A stretch of DNA of 64,000 bases from positions 24,095 through 88,094 of the forward strand of contig NZ_JAUSPS010000001.1 of assembly GCF_030652775.1 (NCBI RefSeq), written 5' to 3'. The DNA comes from Acetobacterium sp. (lineage in GTDB: Bacteria > Bacillota > Clostridia > Eubacteriales > Eubacteriaceae). The notes under the pieces were generated by a model. The model ran no database searches. It was not told where the DNA came from and saw only the letters and a program-made list of their open reading frames with translations. Positions 45,748 through 55,468 of the stretch are shown here, in pieces. How positions within the stretch are numbered: the stretch's first letter is position 1; the number at the start of each line of letters is the position of its first letter. A program made the position numbers and the translations under genes.

Positions 45748-46320
45748 ATGAATAAGTTAAAATTATCTTTTATGATAGGAGTAGGTATGCTGCTGGCCGT
45801 AGTCCTGGCAGGATGTGGCGGCAGCACCAGCAGTGGCAGTACTGCCGGTCAGTCTACTGTTTCAAAAGATACCGTTTATGAGTTTTATGATAAGGTTCAA
45901 TTTGATCAGACCAAGGAGCAGGTGGATGCGGAATTGGGAATAACCCCAACCGAAAGCAGCCAAATGAAGAACAGCTTTACATATGTGAATGAGGATACCA
46001 GTTTTGGAGTGAGTGTTCTGTTTGGGGAAAATGGATTGGCGACAAGTAAAACCTTGTTTTATTCGATGACTGAGGATCTGGCTTTTTTAACACCGAAAGC
46101 AGTGACCAAGGAACAGGCAGAAAGTATTCCTGAAGGAGCCACCTATGATGAAGTGAAAAATATTCTGGGTGGCGATGGAACCGAAACCAGTGCTACTCAG
46201 ATTCCCTTTGAAGATAATAAGGTAAGTTACATAAGGGTGTGGGTCAATCAGGATGGCACCATGCTTCAGGCAGTTTTTTTAACAGATGGAACTACAAATA
46301 ATATAATGTTTTTTGATTAA
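45748..46320 (+). CDS. Lipoprotein with two BLIP-like (SmpA/OmlA-type) repeats
   Basis: A type II signal peptide with lipobox LAGC (Cys about 25) and a Ser/Gly/Thr linker precede two copies of a small alpha-beta unit: one near YDKVQFDQTKEQVDAELG and one near IPEGATYDEVKNILGG. This arrangement is typical of the DUF3862/beta-lactamase-inhibitor-like proteins of Firmicutes, whose role is unknown. AGAAGAGG lies upstream of the ATG. It is monocistronic with its own terminator. Confidence 0.85.
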   Translation: MNKLKLSFMIGVGMLLAVVLAGCGGSTSSGSTAGQSTVSKDTVYEFYDKVQFDQTKEQVDAELGITPTESSQMKNSFTYVNEDTSFGVSVLFGENGLATSKTLFYSMTEDLAFLTPKAVTKEQAESIPEGATYDEVKNILGGDGTETSATQIPFEDNKVSYIRVWVNQDGTMLQAVFLTDGTTNNIMFFD

Positions 46321-46330
46321 TAAAAGCCCG

Positions 46331-46373
46331 AAATATCTCAATTGGCCTTCTGGCCGGTTGAGATATTTTTTTT
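46331..46373 (+). terminator. Terminator of the BLIP-like lipoprotein gene
   Basis: Stem AAATATCTCAA plus GGCC with their complements, ending in eight T. Confidence 0.88.
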
Positions 46374-46467
46374 GGAAAGCACAGTTCCGGTTGCATCTTT
46401 GCTAATGTGCTGATATAGTAAGAAAAATAAACAAATCGATATAAATTTTAAATTTAGGAGCTGAAAA

Positions 46468-47514
46468 ATGGTAACAGTCAGTGCAACAATCATCTTAGTT
46501 TCAGTCATTCTAATCGGACTTGTTTTTGCCTTGACAAATGGGCTTCATGATGCAAGTTCAGTGGTAGCCACCTTTATCAATTGCGGAGCGGCCAGTCCCA
46601 AACAGGCAATTGCAGTGGCATCTTTTTTTGGACTGGTCGGAGCAGTTCTGGGCGGCAATCTGGTAGCGGATGCCATCTCAGAGTTAATTGATTTACCCAC
46701 CGATACTGCGTTGTTAACCATTCTTTTTGCGGCGATATTCGGGGCCACACTGTGGAATTTAATTACCTGGAAATTAGGCTTGCCCTCAAGTTCCACCCAT
46801 GCGTTAATCGGCGGTATTATCGGGGCAGTGGTTGTTTCCTCCGGGGTTGACAACATTGTTTGGGGGTGGTCCGAATTGATCAGTGAAAATCATCAAATTA
46901 CGGGGATTATTAAAGTCATTGCCGCCCTGTTTTTGTCACCCTTGATTGGATTTGGGGTCGCTTTTTTTCTGGAGAAAGCATCAAAATTATTATTAAGAAA
47001 TGCCCGAGTTTCGATTAACCGTCGTATTAATCAATTGCAATGGATCATTGTTGCGGGTCTTTCGTACAGCCACGGCTCCAATGATACCCAAAAAATAATC
47101 GGGATCTTTACCCTGGCATTGGCGGCCTGGAGCGGCACAGCGATTGAAGCGGCGCCGCTTTGGGTCAGAGGAAGTGGCGGTCTGGTGATGTTTATGGGCA
47201 CCTTGCTGGGCGGCTGGAGCATTATGAAGACCTTGGGACGCGGTATTTTTGATATTAAACCGCTGCATAGTTTAAATTCGCAATTGTCCTCGGTAACATC
47301 CATCCTCGGGGCAACCCTGGTTGGTGCTCCGGTCTCCACTACTCATGTGGTCGTCGGCGGGATCATGGGTGTTGGCGCCGGGGATGAATATAAAATGGTT
47401 CATTGGGGAATTGTTAAAGAAATTCTGGTCGCGTGGTGCATCACGATTCCGTTATCGGCTCTGGTTTCCGCCTTGATCTATACGATAACAGCGATTATTT
47501 TTAAGGTTATTTAG
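46468..47514 (+). CDS. pit: Inorganic phosphate transporter, PiT family
   Basis: A 348-residue membrane carrier for low-affinity phosphate (or metal-phosphate) uptake. It has two PiT signature repeats: the first near FALTNGLHDASSVVATFI, the second near LSYSHGSNDTQKIIGIF, plus the conserved LPSSSTHALIGG and APVSTTHVVVGG. TTAGGAG precedes the ATG. The next gene, 15 nt downstream, encodes a DUF47 protein, the usual partner of PiT carriers. Confidence 0.94.
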   Translation: MVTVSATIILVSVILIGLVFALTNGLHDASSVVATFINCGAASPKQAIAVASFFGLVGAVLGGNLVADAISELIDLPTDTALLTILFAAIFGATLWNLITWKLGLPSSSTHALIGGIIGAVVVSSGVDNIVWGWSELISENHQITGIIKVIAALFLSPLIGFGVAFFLEKASKLLLRNARVSINRRINQLQWIIVAGLSYSHGSNDTQKIIGIFTLALAAWSGTAIEAAPLWVRGSGGLVMFMGTLLGGWSIMKTLGRGIFDIKPLHSLNSQLSSVTSILGATLVGAPVSTTHVVVGGIMGVGAGDEYKMVHWGIVKEILVAWCITIPLSALVSALIYTITAIIFKVI

Positions 47515-47529
47515 AGGGAGAATAGAATA

Positions 47530-48153
47530 ATGGAAAAAAGAAATATTATTGATCGGATTTTTCCGATTAAGTATCATTTTCATCAGATGCTGTTTATGCA
47601 GGCGCAAAGCAATGCATCCGGGGTAGAAGCCCTGTACAGTTGGTTGAACAGTGGCGCCGACAAAGATAGCCAGGCATTGTTGGACCGTGTTAAAGAAGCG
47701 GACACCATTCGGATGGAGATGGAAAAAAACCTGACCGAAGCATTTGTTACCCCCTTTGACCGCGGCGATATTTACTCGATATCGGTGGGGATGAATCGGG
47801 TTTTGAAATATGCTGAATCGACACTGTTTTCGATGAAAACTTTTGATGTGAAAGCCAATGATACCATCATCAGTATGGTTGAACAATTAAATAGAGGGGT
47901 GGAAATCTTTGCCGAAGCAGTGAGCGATCTGAAAAAGAACCATGGCAAGTCTGAAGAAGCCGTGGTTAAAATGCGAGCGACCCACCGGGAAATTGAAAAA
48001 CTTTACATGGATGGCATGGTTTTTGTATTTGCCGGAGCCGATCCAATGGCGGCCATAAAAAAACGCGAAGTCTATCACCATATCAAAGATGCGTCAACAA
48101 ATCTGGAGGAAACGGTGGATGTGCTTCATCGGATCATTGTGAGGCTGACATAA
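47530..48153 (+). CDS. DUF47 (PhoU-like) phosphate transport accessory protein
   Basis: A 207-residue, all-helical cytoplasmic protein of the DUF47/PhoU-related family (start NIIDRIFPIKYHFHQMLFMQA, end LEETVDVLHRIIVRLT). Its gene is nearly always next to pit and is thought to modulate that carrier. GAGGGAGAATAG precedes the ATG. It ends at a short terminator. Confidence 0.9.
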   Translation: MEKRNIIDRIFPIKYHFHQMLFMQAQSNASGVEALYSWLNSGADKDSQALLDRVKEADTIRMEMEKNLTEAFVTPFDRGDIYSISVGMNRVLKYAESTLFSMKTFDVKANDTIISMVEQLNRGVEIFAEAVSDLKKNHGKSEEAVVKMRATHREIEKLYMDGMVFVFAGADPMAAIKKREVYHHIKDASTNLEETVDVLHRIIVRLT

Positions 48154-48193
48154 AGCAGGTTGTAAAATATTGAAAATCGGAATGATGCTAAGA

Positions 48194-48219
48194 AAAGCCT
48201 ATGGTTATAGGCTCTTTTT
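48194..48219 (+). terminator. Terminator of the pit operon
   Basis: Stem AGCCTAT / ATAGGCT, loop GGTT, followed by CTTTTT. Confidence 0.7.
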
Positions 48220-48335
48220 GGTTGGATTACCTTTCAATAGTGTAAGGTGCTTCAAGAATACTGTAAGGCTAATCGATGGCAGCTAAAAAAATAGAGTGAT
48301 AGAATTAGTTTAAAGTAAATTATTGGAGGCGTTTT

Positions 48336-49103
48336 ATGACAGTATTAAAAGTAAGTGATGTTAGAAAAGTATATGGTTCAAAACAGGGCGGCAGTGTGTC
48401 AACGGCACTGAATGGCGTCAGTTTCGAAATTGAAAAAGGCGAGTTTGTTGGGATTATGGGTCCGTCCGGAGCAGGAAAGTCCACCTTGCTAAATGTAATT
48501 GCAACAATCGATACGGTTACGGCGGGAGAAATTTCCATTGGCGGGCAGGATATCTGCAGCATAAAGGAACCGGAGCTTTCAGATTTTCGCAGGAGTAAAC
48601 TGGGCTTTATTTTTCAGGATTACAACCTGTTGGATACCTTGACCTTAAAGGAAAATATCGCATTACCTCTGATTTTATCTAAAAAAGATCTCAAAGAAAT
48701 TGAGCATACTGTAAATCATGTTGCCACGGAACTGGGTATTGAAAACTTTTTAGGCAAGTATCCCTATGAAGTATCCGGTGGTCAAAAACAACGGGCATCC
48801 GCAGCCAGAGCGATGGTTAATGCTCCGGAATTGGTACTGGCAGATGAGCCAACCGGGGCTCTGGATTCCAAATCGTCAAAAGATCTGCTACAATGCATGC
48901 AACGATTGAATGAAAAAAATCAAGCGACGATTATGCTGGTTACCCACGATGCCTTTGCAGCAAGTTTTTGTAAACGGATTATTTTCATCAAGGATGGCGT
49001 CTTGTTTATGGAAATATTCAATACCGGTACTAGAAAGGAATTTTTTGACAAGATCCTAAAAGTCCTGTCTTCGTTAGGGGGGGATAACAGTGAACTTTTT
49101 TAG
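48336..49103 (+). CDS. BceA-like ABC transporter ATPase
   Basis: The ATPase of a peptide-antibiotic resistance transporter. Walker A GPSGAGKST, signature VSGGQKQR, Walker B LVLADEPTGALD and H-loop VTHDAFAA are present. The MacB/BceA type is shown by LGFIFQDYNLLDTLT. GGAGGCG precedes the ATG. It overlaps the permease gene by 14 nt. With the next three genes it forms a complete Bce-type module (ATPase, permease, regulator, kinase). Confidence 0.93.
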   Translation: MTVLKVSDVRKVYGSKQGGSVSTALNGVSFEIEKGEFVGIMGPSGAGKSTLLNVIATIDTVTAGEISIGGQDICSIKEPELSDFRRSKLGFIFQDYNLLDTLTLKENIALPLILSKKDLKEIEHTVNHVATELGIENFLGKYPYEVSGGQKQRASAARAMVNAPELVLADEPTGALDSKSSKDLLQCMQRLNEKNQATIMLVTHDAFAASFCKRIIFIKDGVLFMEIFNTGTRKEFFDKILKVLSSLGGDNSELF

Positions 49104-51114
49104 TCTTGCATTAAATAATATCAAAAAGAAGTTTGGCAGCTACTTAATCTATTTAATTAGTACCATCTTCGCAGTGACCATTTTTAGCATCTTCTGTTCA
49201 ATTTATTTCAATCCGCAGTTTTCCGAATATCGGTTTGGAGCCGGCAAGATTACCGTTTTGTTTAGAGCGGCAGCCATTGCAATTGTAATATTTTCTTCGG
49301 TCTTTGTACTTTATTCCAATAAGTTTTTTCTCAAAACAAGAAAAAAGGAAATCGCCATTTATTCATTGGTGGGGATGAAGAAAAGTCAAATCGGCCGGAT
49401 GATGTTTTATGAAAATATCATCATGGGACTGATCGCCACAGTCTGCGGGACAATTCTAGGAATTGTATTTTCACGCTTTTTTTCAATGATCCTATTAAAT
49501 CTGATGGCCGATGGAACGGCAGTGACATTTTCAGTTCAATGGCAGGCAGTTATCACAACGGTGGCGGCTTTTCTGATTTTGTTCATAATCAGTTCGCTAA
49601 ACGCCTATGGTATTATTTACCGCTATAAACTGATCGAGTTATTATCCGCAAATAAAGAAAGTGAAAAACTGCCAAAATATTCTGTAATGGGTGGAATCTT
49701 AGCAATTGTGTTGATTATTCTGGGTTACACAATCGCGATGGTCATGGATGTCAATGAAGGGGGACTTCATCTGATGATGCCGGCGTTAGTTATTTTAGTT
49801 TTTATTGTCATCGGCACATTACTGCTTTTTAAAAACTTTATTCCCATGGCCATGTTGGCGCTGAAAAAAAACAGAGCTTTTTATTACAAAACAGAAAATA
49901 TTATCAGCATCTCCCAGATTGTATATCGAATTAAAGCCAATTCTAAAATGCTGAGCTTTATTGCCATTACCTGTGCCATTACAATCACAATGATGAGTGC
50001 AACCTTCTCGATGTACCGGGCGTTGGGAAGTATAATGCCCTATTACTCGCCATTTTCATATGTGAGCAAAAATATCGACGATCAGCAGTTTAATGAGATG
50101 CTTGAAGTGATCCAGCAGACCGGCGAAGTCAAAGTGACAGCGACTAATCAGTTTGAAATTATAAAAATACAGCTTCAGAATGATGACTATTCAATCGAAA
50201 CGGAGAACAACCCGGGAATGATGGTTGATGGGTATATTATGTCACAAAGCACATATCAGTCAATTATTAAGGATACAAAAGTTAAAATAGGCACGTTTCA
50301 CAATATGAAAACAGATTTCAATATGGATTTAAAAGATGGCGAATGCTATTTTATTGATGGCAATACCAAAAAGGATTACTGTGAAAATCTAACTGGCAGT
50401 GCTATGAATTTGCAATTTTTACATGAAACCGACGCTTATAATATTGTTGGAGTTTCCTTGCATAAATATATTGGCTTTTTGGATTTGTATTTAAAACCAA
50501 CGATGGTATTAAGTGATGCAGCCTATAACCAATATCTGGAGCAGGCTGGAGCAGACGATATGGTGAAATTTACCGGAATCATGTTTGATAATCCGGCCGG
50601 ATCAGAAAATACGGTGGCGGCATTAAACAAAATCGTTCCGGAGAATATCCAGTCCAGCAGTACCCTAGGCATCGCCAATCTGAGTTATATTGGTGTCTAT
50701 CATTCGATCTTTTCGCTGTACGGGGCTTATGTATTTATCGGATTATTTATCGGCATCTTGTTCTTACTTGCTTCTGGCAGTATCATGTATTATAAACAAA
50801 TTATTGAGGCGCAGGAAGAAGTGAGCAGATATGATATCCTCAAGAAAATCGGGATGAGCAGGGATGAGATAAAAAAATCCATTGCTAAACAATTGGCGAT
50901 CGTATTTGGCTTGTCGTTAACAGTGGGGCTGTTGCATTCTGCGTTTGCCTTATTAACCTACAACCGCACCATGGATCTTGGCGGAAAAGAGTTACCAACG
51001 CTGATCAATGCCGGCATTATTGTGGGGATCTACATTATTATCTATTGTTTTTTCTATTTTTTATCAGTCAATAGTTATATGCGCATTGCCTGGGGCGGAA
51101 AAAATAATTCATAA
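49090..51114 (+). CDS. BceB-like ABC permease with large extracellular sensor domain
   Basis: A 674-residue permease of the BceB type. Ten predicted helices are split by an extracellular domain of about 200 residues (about 320-530), which in BceAB systems binds lipid II cycle intermediates or the antibiotic. FtsX-like regions occur at both ends (VFVLYSNKFFLKTRKKEIAIYS and ILKKIGMSRDEIKKSI). The start is GTG, with AGGGGGGG upstream inside the ATPase gene. It also acts as sensor for the BceS-like kinase in known systems. Confidence 0.92.
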   Translation: MNFFSLALNNIKKKFGSYLIYLISTIFAVTIFSIFCSIYFNPQFSEYRFGAGKITVLFRAAAIAIVIFSSVFVLYSNKFFLKTRKKEIAIYSLVGMKKSQIGRMMFYENIIMGLIATVCGTILGIVFSRFFSMILLNLMADGTAVTFSVQWQAVITTVAAFLILFIISSLNAYGIIYRYKLIELLSANKESEKLPKYSVMGGILAIVLIILGYTIAMVMDVNEGGLHLMMPALVILVFIVIGTLLLFKNFIPMAMLALKKNRAFYYKTENIISISQIVYRIKANSKMLSFIAITCAITITMMSATFSMYRALGSIMPYYSPFSYVSKNIDDQQFNEMLEVIQQTGEVKVTATNQFEIIKIQLQNDDYSIETENNPGMMVDGYIMSQSTYQSIIKDTKVKIGTFHNMKTDFNMDLKDGECYFIDGNTKKDYCENLTGSAMNLQFLHETDAYNIVGVSLHKYIGFLDLYLKPTMVLSDAAYNQYLEQAGADDMVKFTGIMFDNPAGSENTVAALNKIVPENIQSSSTLGIANLSYIGVYHSIFSLYGAYVFIGLFIGILFLLASGSIMYYKQIIEAQEEVSRYDILKKIGMSRDEIKKSIAKQLAIVFGLSLTVGLLHSAFALLTYNRTMDLGGKELPTLINAGIIVGIYIIIYCFFYFLSVNSYMRIAWGGKNNS

Positions 51115-51307
51115 TTTGTTGTGATCCAGTTATAATGTAATAAGCCAAAGCCGTTTGTTATTAACGGTCAGCTAGTTACCGAACAATCAATTGTGAAATT
51201 TTAATGATAAGCCTTACTTGCTTCGCTGCTGGTTTCTATGAAACCGCTAGCGAGGCTCGTTGCGTTATGACAAATAGATTGTGTTATTGATGGAAAGGAT
51301 GAAATTA

Positions 51308-51979
51308 GTGTTTAAAATATTGTTAATTGAAGATGACAAAAAAATAGCGGACATTGTGGTGGAAAATCTGATAAAAGCTGGCTACGATTCCCTTGCAGTC
51401 ACTGATTTTTCGGATGTTTTGCCTGAATTTATGGCATATAAACCGGATCTGGTATTATTGGATATCATTTTGCCATTTTACGATGGGTATTATTGGTGCG
51501 GGCAAATCAGACTACTGTCAAAGGTTCCGATTATTTTCATTTCATCCAAAAGCACCGACATGGACATCATCATCGCAACTAACATGGGAGGCGACGATTA
51601 TCTGGTCAAACCGTTTTCCATCGATATTCTCCTTGCCAAAGTGGCGGGGCTTTTGAGACGAACCTATTCCTATGACAACTCCGAAATGGATATTATTTCC
51701 CATCAGGGTCTTATTTTTAATATTAGCAGCGGGATAGTGTCCGTCAATGAAAAAAGTGCCAAATTGACAAAAAATGAAGCCCAGATTCTCGGTTTGCTGC
51801 TAAAGAGCTGCGGAAACACGGTCAGTCGGGAAAGAATCATGCGAAATCTCTGGAAAGATGCCAGTTTTATAGATGACAATACCCTGACAGTCAATATCAC
51901 CCGGTTAAGAAAAAAGTTAAAAGATCTCGGACTTGAAAGCTATATTGAGACAATAAAAAATTTGGGATATAAGATATGA
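51308..51979 (+). CDS. BceR-like response regulator (OmpR family)
   Basis: The receiver domain has acidic EDD at 8-10, phospho-acceptor Asp52 in LVLLDIILPF and Lys near 100 in DYLVKPF. The winged-helix domain ends with DDNTLTVNITRLRKKL. The start GTG at 51308 (protein MFKILLIEDD) has AAAGGA eight nt upstream and matches BceR family starts; longer frames to 51281 are less likely. It overlaps the kinase gene by 4 nt (ATGA). The 193-nt gap before it contains an imperfect hairpin and may hold a promoter. Confidence 0.92.
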   Translation: MFKILLIEDDKKIADIVVENLIKAGYDSLAVTDFSDVLPEFMAYKPDLVLLDIILPFYDGYYWCGQIRLLSKVPIIFISSKSTDMDIIIATNMGGDDYLVKPFSIDILLAKVAGLLRRTYSYDNSEMDIISHQGLIFNISSGIVSVNEKSAKLTKNEAQILGLLLKSCGNTVSRERIMRNLWKDASFIDDNTLTVNITRLRKKLKDLGLESYIETIKNLGYKI

Positions 51980-53001
51980 CGATTAAAGACTATTTATGGG
52001 ATAAAAAATATCTGATTTTAATATACACCATTACGGTGCTGTTTACCGGAACAGTGATATCCATTGGTGAATCGGTCGCCGTGAATCAATCAAATGGTTT
52101 GTATGTTATTGAAGTATCGATGCTATTGTTTGCAGTTTATATAACAGTTGATTTTATCGTTAAGAATAAGTATTACAAACGGTTAAAAGAAATATCAGAG
52201 CTCGAGGGACTGGACTGGGTAAATTCGCTTCCGATACCAGCAAGCTCAGAACAACGGATTTATAATGAGCTCTTGCAAAAACAATATCAGGCGATTAACA
52301 AAAAGTTAAGCGAATATCAATCAAAAAGTATTGAAAACCGTGAATTTATAACCATGTGGGTTCATGAAATAAAAACACCCATCGCAGCATCAAAACTGAT
52401 CATTGAAAACAATCTGGATCATCCCTCCGAAGAAGTGCTTTACAGCATCGAGGATGAGATTGATAAAATTGAAGATTTTGTCCAAATGACACTGTTTTAT
52501 TCCCGAACCGACGATTTTGCAACAGACTATATCATTAACAGCATTAACCTGGAAAAGGTTGTTAACGAATGTATTAAAAGAGCGTTTTCGAGTATTACAA
52601 ATAAAAATTTGAGTTTGCAACTAAAAAATCTTGATTTGCTAATTGATTCGGATGAAAAATGGTTGGGGTTTATTATTAAGCAAATCCTTGACAATGCCAT
52701 CAAATATTCGGCTGTAAATGGAAAAATCAGTATTTATGCCGAATCTCATCAAGATGAAGTGACATTAATCATTGAAGATGAGGGTGCTGGCATAAAGGAA
52801 GAAGATATCCTCAGGGTTTTTGATAAAAATTTTACCGGCAGCAATGGGCGCAAGTATGTCACTGCCACGGGTATTGGCTTATATCTGAGTCAGAAAATCG
52901 CCCAAAAACTGAGCCATCTGATAACAATTTCTTCTGATTCGGGAAAAGGGACAAAGGTAAGCATCCATTTTCCGCATTGGAATGATTTTTATGACGTTTA
53001 A
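51976..53001 (+). CDS. BceS-like intramembrane-sensing histidine kinase
   Basis: Two closely spaced N-terminal helices with almost no extracellular loop, as in BceS. The HisKA domain has His130 in MWVHEIKTPIAASK; the ATPase domain has QILDNAIKYS, EDEGAGI and ATGIGLYLSQKIA. Without its own sensor domain it probably reads the state of the BceB-like permease. It is the last gene of the module; no clear terminator follows. Confidence 0.93.
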   Translation: MTIKDYLWDKKYLILIYTITVLFTGTVISIGESVAVNQSNGLYVIEVSMLLFAVYITVDFIVKNKYYKRLKEISELEGLDWVNSLPIPASSEQRIYNELLQKQYQAINKKLSEYQSKSIENREFITMWVHEIKTPIAASKLIIENNLDHPSEEVLYSIEDEIDKIEDFVQMTLFYSRTDDFATDYIINSINLEKVVNECIKRAFSSITNKNLSLQLKNLDLLIDSDEKWLGFIIKQILDNAIKYSAVNGKISIYAESHQDEVTLIIEDEGAGIKEEDILRVFDKNFTGSNGRKYVTATGIGLYLSQKIAQKLSHLITISSDSGKGTKVSIHFPHWNDFYDV

Positions 53002-53197
53002 TAGAAAAAATGACAGTGCAGTTTGGCAGAAAAATAATATTAAAATCCTTAAGCATTGTCTGAAATGATGGCAGAATATAATTATTTTATGTTATAGTAA
53101 TATATCCTATACGGTATGGGTATATTAAAAGTAAAGGATTACACAATGAAGGATAATATTAGAAAGACGACGCCCGGCATTGCGAAGGGAGGACATC

Positions 53198-55015
53198 ATG
53201 AATAAGAAAATAAAAGTAATAACACGATGGTTGGCAATAACGATGGTTTGCTTCTTGTTGTTTCCATCGGGAATACTGGCAGTCGCTCCAGGCAGTCCTG
53301 GGGATCAATCTACTGAGATAAAAACACAAGAGAATATGAATGCGCTACTAAACGAAGGGTCTGAACAGGGTAATGAAACATCTTCTGAGATCGAAACCCT
53401 TGAACAGGTGCCAGTGGTCAATATTAACGAAAATCTGGATCAGCAGATTGTTGTTATTTATGCTGACAGTGGCGAAGATAATGTGAAAGACCTGGCATTG
53501 ACAACCGCAGAGGTTGTTTCCGGGGAGCAGGTATCCAATCGAGTTGACCTTATTGAAGTTAGCGACGGTACAAATATTGAGGCATTGATGGCAGTGCTGG
53601 AACAAAACCCCAATGTGCTGGCGGTGGATAAAAACGATAAGATCGAAGTGACCGCCCTTCCCAATGATCCTTATGTGGTCAATGGCTCTGCTTGGCAGTT
53701 TCAGCGGATTGGCGCAGACCAAACCTGGGATCAAGTGTCGAATGTTGATCCGGTGGTAGTGGCCGTCATTGATACCGGGTTAAATGTCAATCATCCGGAT
53801 CTCATTGGCAATACCGTTGCCGGCTATGATTTTGTAACCGGAACGACCAATGTTGTGGATTTGGCAGGACATGGGACTGCCGTCAGCGGATGTATTGCGG
53901 CGGTCACTAATAACGGTATAGGAACGGCCGGAATTTCGGGATTGGCAAACATAAAAATTGCCCCCTATCGTACCGGTGGAGCATATAGTGGAGACACCCA
54001 GTTGGATGTAGCCTATATTTGTGCAGCCATACTCAAAGCGGCTGAACGGCCTGACGTAAGAGTAATCAATATGAGTTTTGGCGGGTATGGCACGTTTCCT
54101 TCTCTGGCGGTAGCTGTCAATGAGGCGATCAATGCCGGGAAAGTGGTGGTAGCATCTTCAGGCAATGAAGGAGAATCATGGAATGCTCGAGTGGGACAAT
54201 ACTCTTATCCAGCATCTTATGACCATGTTATTTCAGTAAGTGCCATCAATAAGGATAACGCTCGGGCTTCCTTTTCGCAATATAATGATCGGGTGGATTT
54301 ATGTGCCCCGGGCCAATCTGTTTTAACCACCGCTAAAAGCGGCGGATATGAGTATGCCAGTGGAACCTCTTTCTCCAGCCCCATTGTGGCTGGAGCTTGT
54401 GCAGTGCTGATGGCCGCCGATTCCAGCTTGGATGCCGGAGCAGTAGAGACGATTCTCAAAAGCACCGCCCTGGATCTGGGCACCGCCGGTAGTGATGCTT
54501 ATTATGGCAGCGGCTTGATTCAACTGAATCAAGCCGTGGCTTCGATCAATTCCAGTGAAACCGTGGGGACGACCTATCGCACCCATGTCCAGAACGTCGG
54601 TTGGCAGGGCTGGAAATATGACGGTCAGATCAGCGGAACCTCAGGCCAATCGTTGCGGCTGGAAGGCATCGACATCAAGATGAATAATCTCGGAAACGAC
54701 CTTGGGGTTGAGTACCAGACCCATGTCCAGAACATTGGTTGGCAGGGTTTTAAGAGCAATGGCCAAACCAGCGGCACCTATGGCCAATCGCTGCGATTGG
54801 AGGCCATCCAAATTCGTCTGAGTGGGGCCGCTGCGACTGATTATGATGTCTACTATCGGGTTCACAGCCAGAATTATGGTTGGCTGGATTGGACCAAAAA
54901 TGGTGGCAGTTCAGGAACACAGGGTAAATCATTGAGACTTGAAGCGATCGAAATCCGCATCGTGTCCAAAGGCGCAGCAGCACCGGGATCAACCAATCGG
55001 CCATTTATTATTTGA
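53198..55015 (+). CDS. Secreted subtilisin-like serine protease (S8) with three C-terminal ChW repeats
   Basis: A signal peptide (WLAITMVCFLLFPSGILA) and an inhibitor-like propeptide (about 70-150) precede the S8 catalytic domain with Asp192 (VIDTGLN), His225 (GHGTAVSG) and Ser391 (GTSFSSP). Three ChW repeats follow at about 455-590, each with H-x-Q-N-x-G-W and SLRLE. The tail PGSTNRPFII matches the end of the LRR-ChW protein at 17109-18275. It is an extracellular protease held at, or targeted to, the surface through ChW repeats. GGGAGGACATC precedes the ATG at 53198. It follows the Bce module but is probably transcribed alone. Confidence 0.93.
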   Translation: MNKKIKVITRWLAITMVCFLLFPSGILAVAPGSPGDQSTEIKTQENMNALLNEGSEQGNETSSEIETLEQVPVVNINENLDQQIVVIYADSGEDNVKDLALTTAEVVSGEQVSNRVDLIEVSDGTNIEALMAVLEQNPNVLAVDKNDKIEVTALPNDPYVVNGSAWQFQRIGADQTWDQVSNVDPVVVAVIDTGLNVNHPDLIGNTVAGYDFVTGTTNVVDLAGHGTAVSGCIAAVTNNGIGTAGISGLANIKIAPYRTGGAYSGDTQLDVAYICAAILKAAERPDVRVINMSFGGYGTFPSLAVAVNEAINAGKVVVASSGNEGESWNARVGQYSYPASYDHVISVSAINKDNARASFSQYNDRVDLCAPGQSVLTTAKSGGYEYASGTSFSSPIVAGACAVLMAADSSLDAGAVETILKSTALDLGTAGSDAYYGSGLIQLNQAVASINSSETVGTTYRTHVQNVGWQGWKYDGQISGTSGQSLRLEGIDIKMNNLGNDLGVEYQTHVQNIGWQGFKSNGQTSGTYGQSLRLEAIQIRLSGAAATDYDVYYRVHSQNYGWLDWTKNGGSSGTQGKSLRLEAIEIRIVSKGAAAPGSTNRPFII

Positions 55016-55109
55016 AAAAAATAATGACGGCGTAAAATTATTTGAATAAAACTGTTTTATTGGGGTAGAATAATAAGTAAGAAATCATTAATGAAAGGAG
55101 TATCTGGAG

Positions 55110-55367
55110 ATGATTATTACCTGGAACAATATCAGTGAAGTGAACCGACGCATTGAAGAACGGGATTTAGCGTACAAGGTTCATTTAAGTGATGCCTGCG
55201 GCGGACAGAGCATGTGGATTGAAGCCATGGACAAAGCCAATCATTTTGACAATCTGGATGATCTGAACGATTTAATCAAAGGTTATTTTTCGGAGATTCA
55301 TGCCGATGTTGAGTTCAGTTGGGATAAGAAATCTTTTTGGTCAAAAGATCGTTCCCTGATAATTTAA
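55110..55367 (+). CDS. Small conserved-looking protein of 85 residues, function unknown
   Basis: A soluble, acidic protein with a central HLSDACGGQSMWIE motif that I associate, weakly, with small RDAC-type proteins annotated in clostridia. No signal peptide or membrane segment. GAAAGGAG lies well placed before the ATG, and a terminator follows, so it looks like a real single gene. Nothing in the context gives a function. Confidence 0.7.
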   Translation: MIITWNNISEVNRRIEERDLAYKVHLSDACGGQSMWIEAMDKANHFDNLDDLNDLIKGYFSEIHADVEFSWDKKSFWSKDRSLII

Positions 55368-55414
55368 TTGGAAGGTTTTTTGTTGTAAATTAATGGGGCG
55401 GCCCATTCAAATAA

Positions 55415-55468
55415 GACACCATAAAAAAGGAGCTTTGCAGCCCCCTGTTTATGGTGTTGTTATTTTTT
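55415..55468. terminator. Terminator between the small gene and the sigma-54 activator gene
   Basis: Outer stem ACACCATAAA / TTTATGGTGT with an inner GGAG/CCCC pairing. The plus strand continues GTTATTTTTT. The activator's stop codon lies at its right edge, so it could serve both convergent genes. Confidence 0.78.

Noticed and set aside
51206..51239. Imperfect inverted repeat around GGTTTC-TAT-GAAACC between the Bce permease and regulator genes
   Set aside because: Only six bp are perfect, several mismatches follow and there is no T run; not enough for a terminator or operator call.
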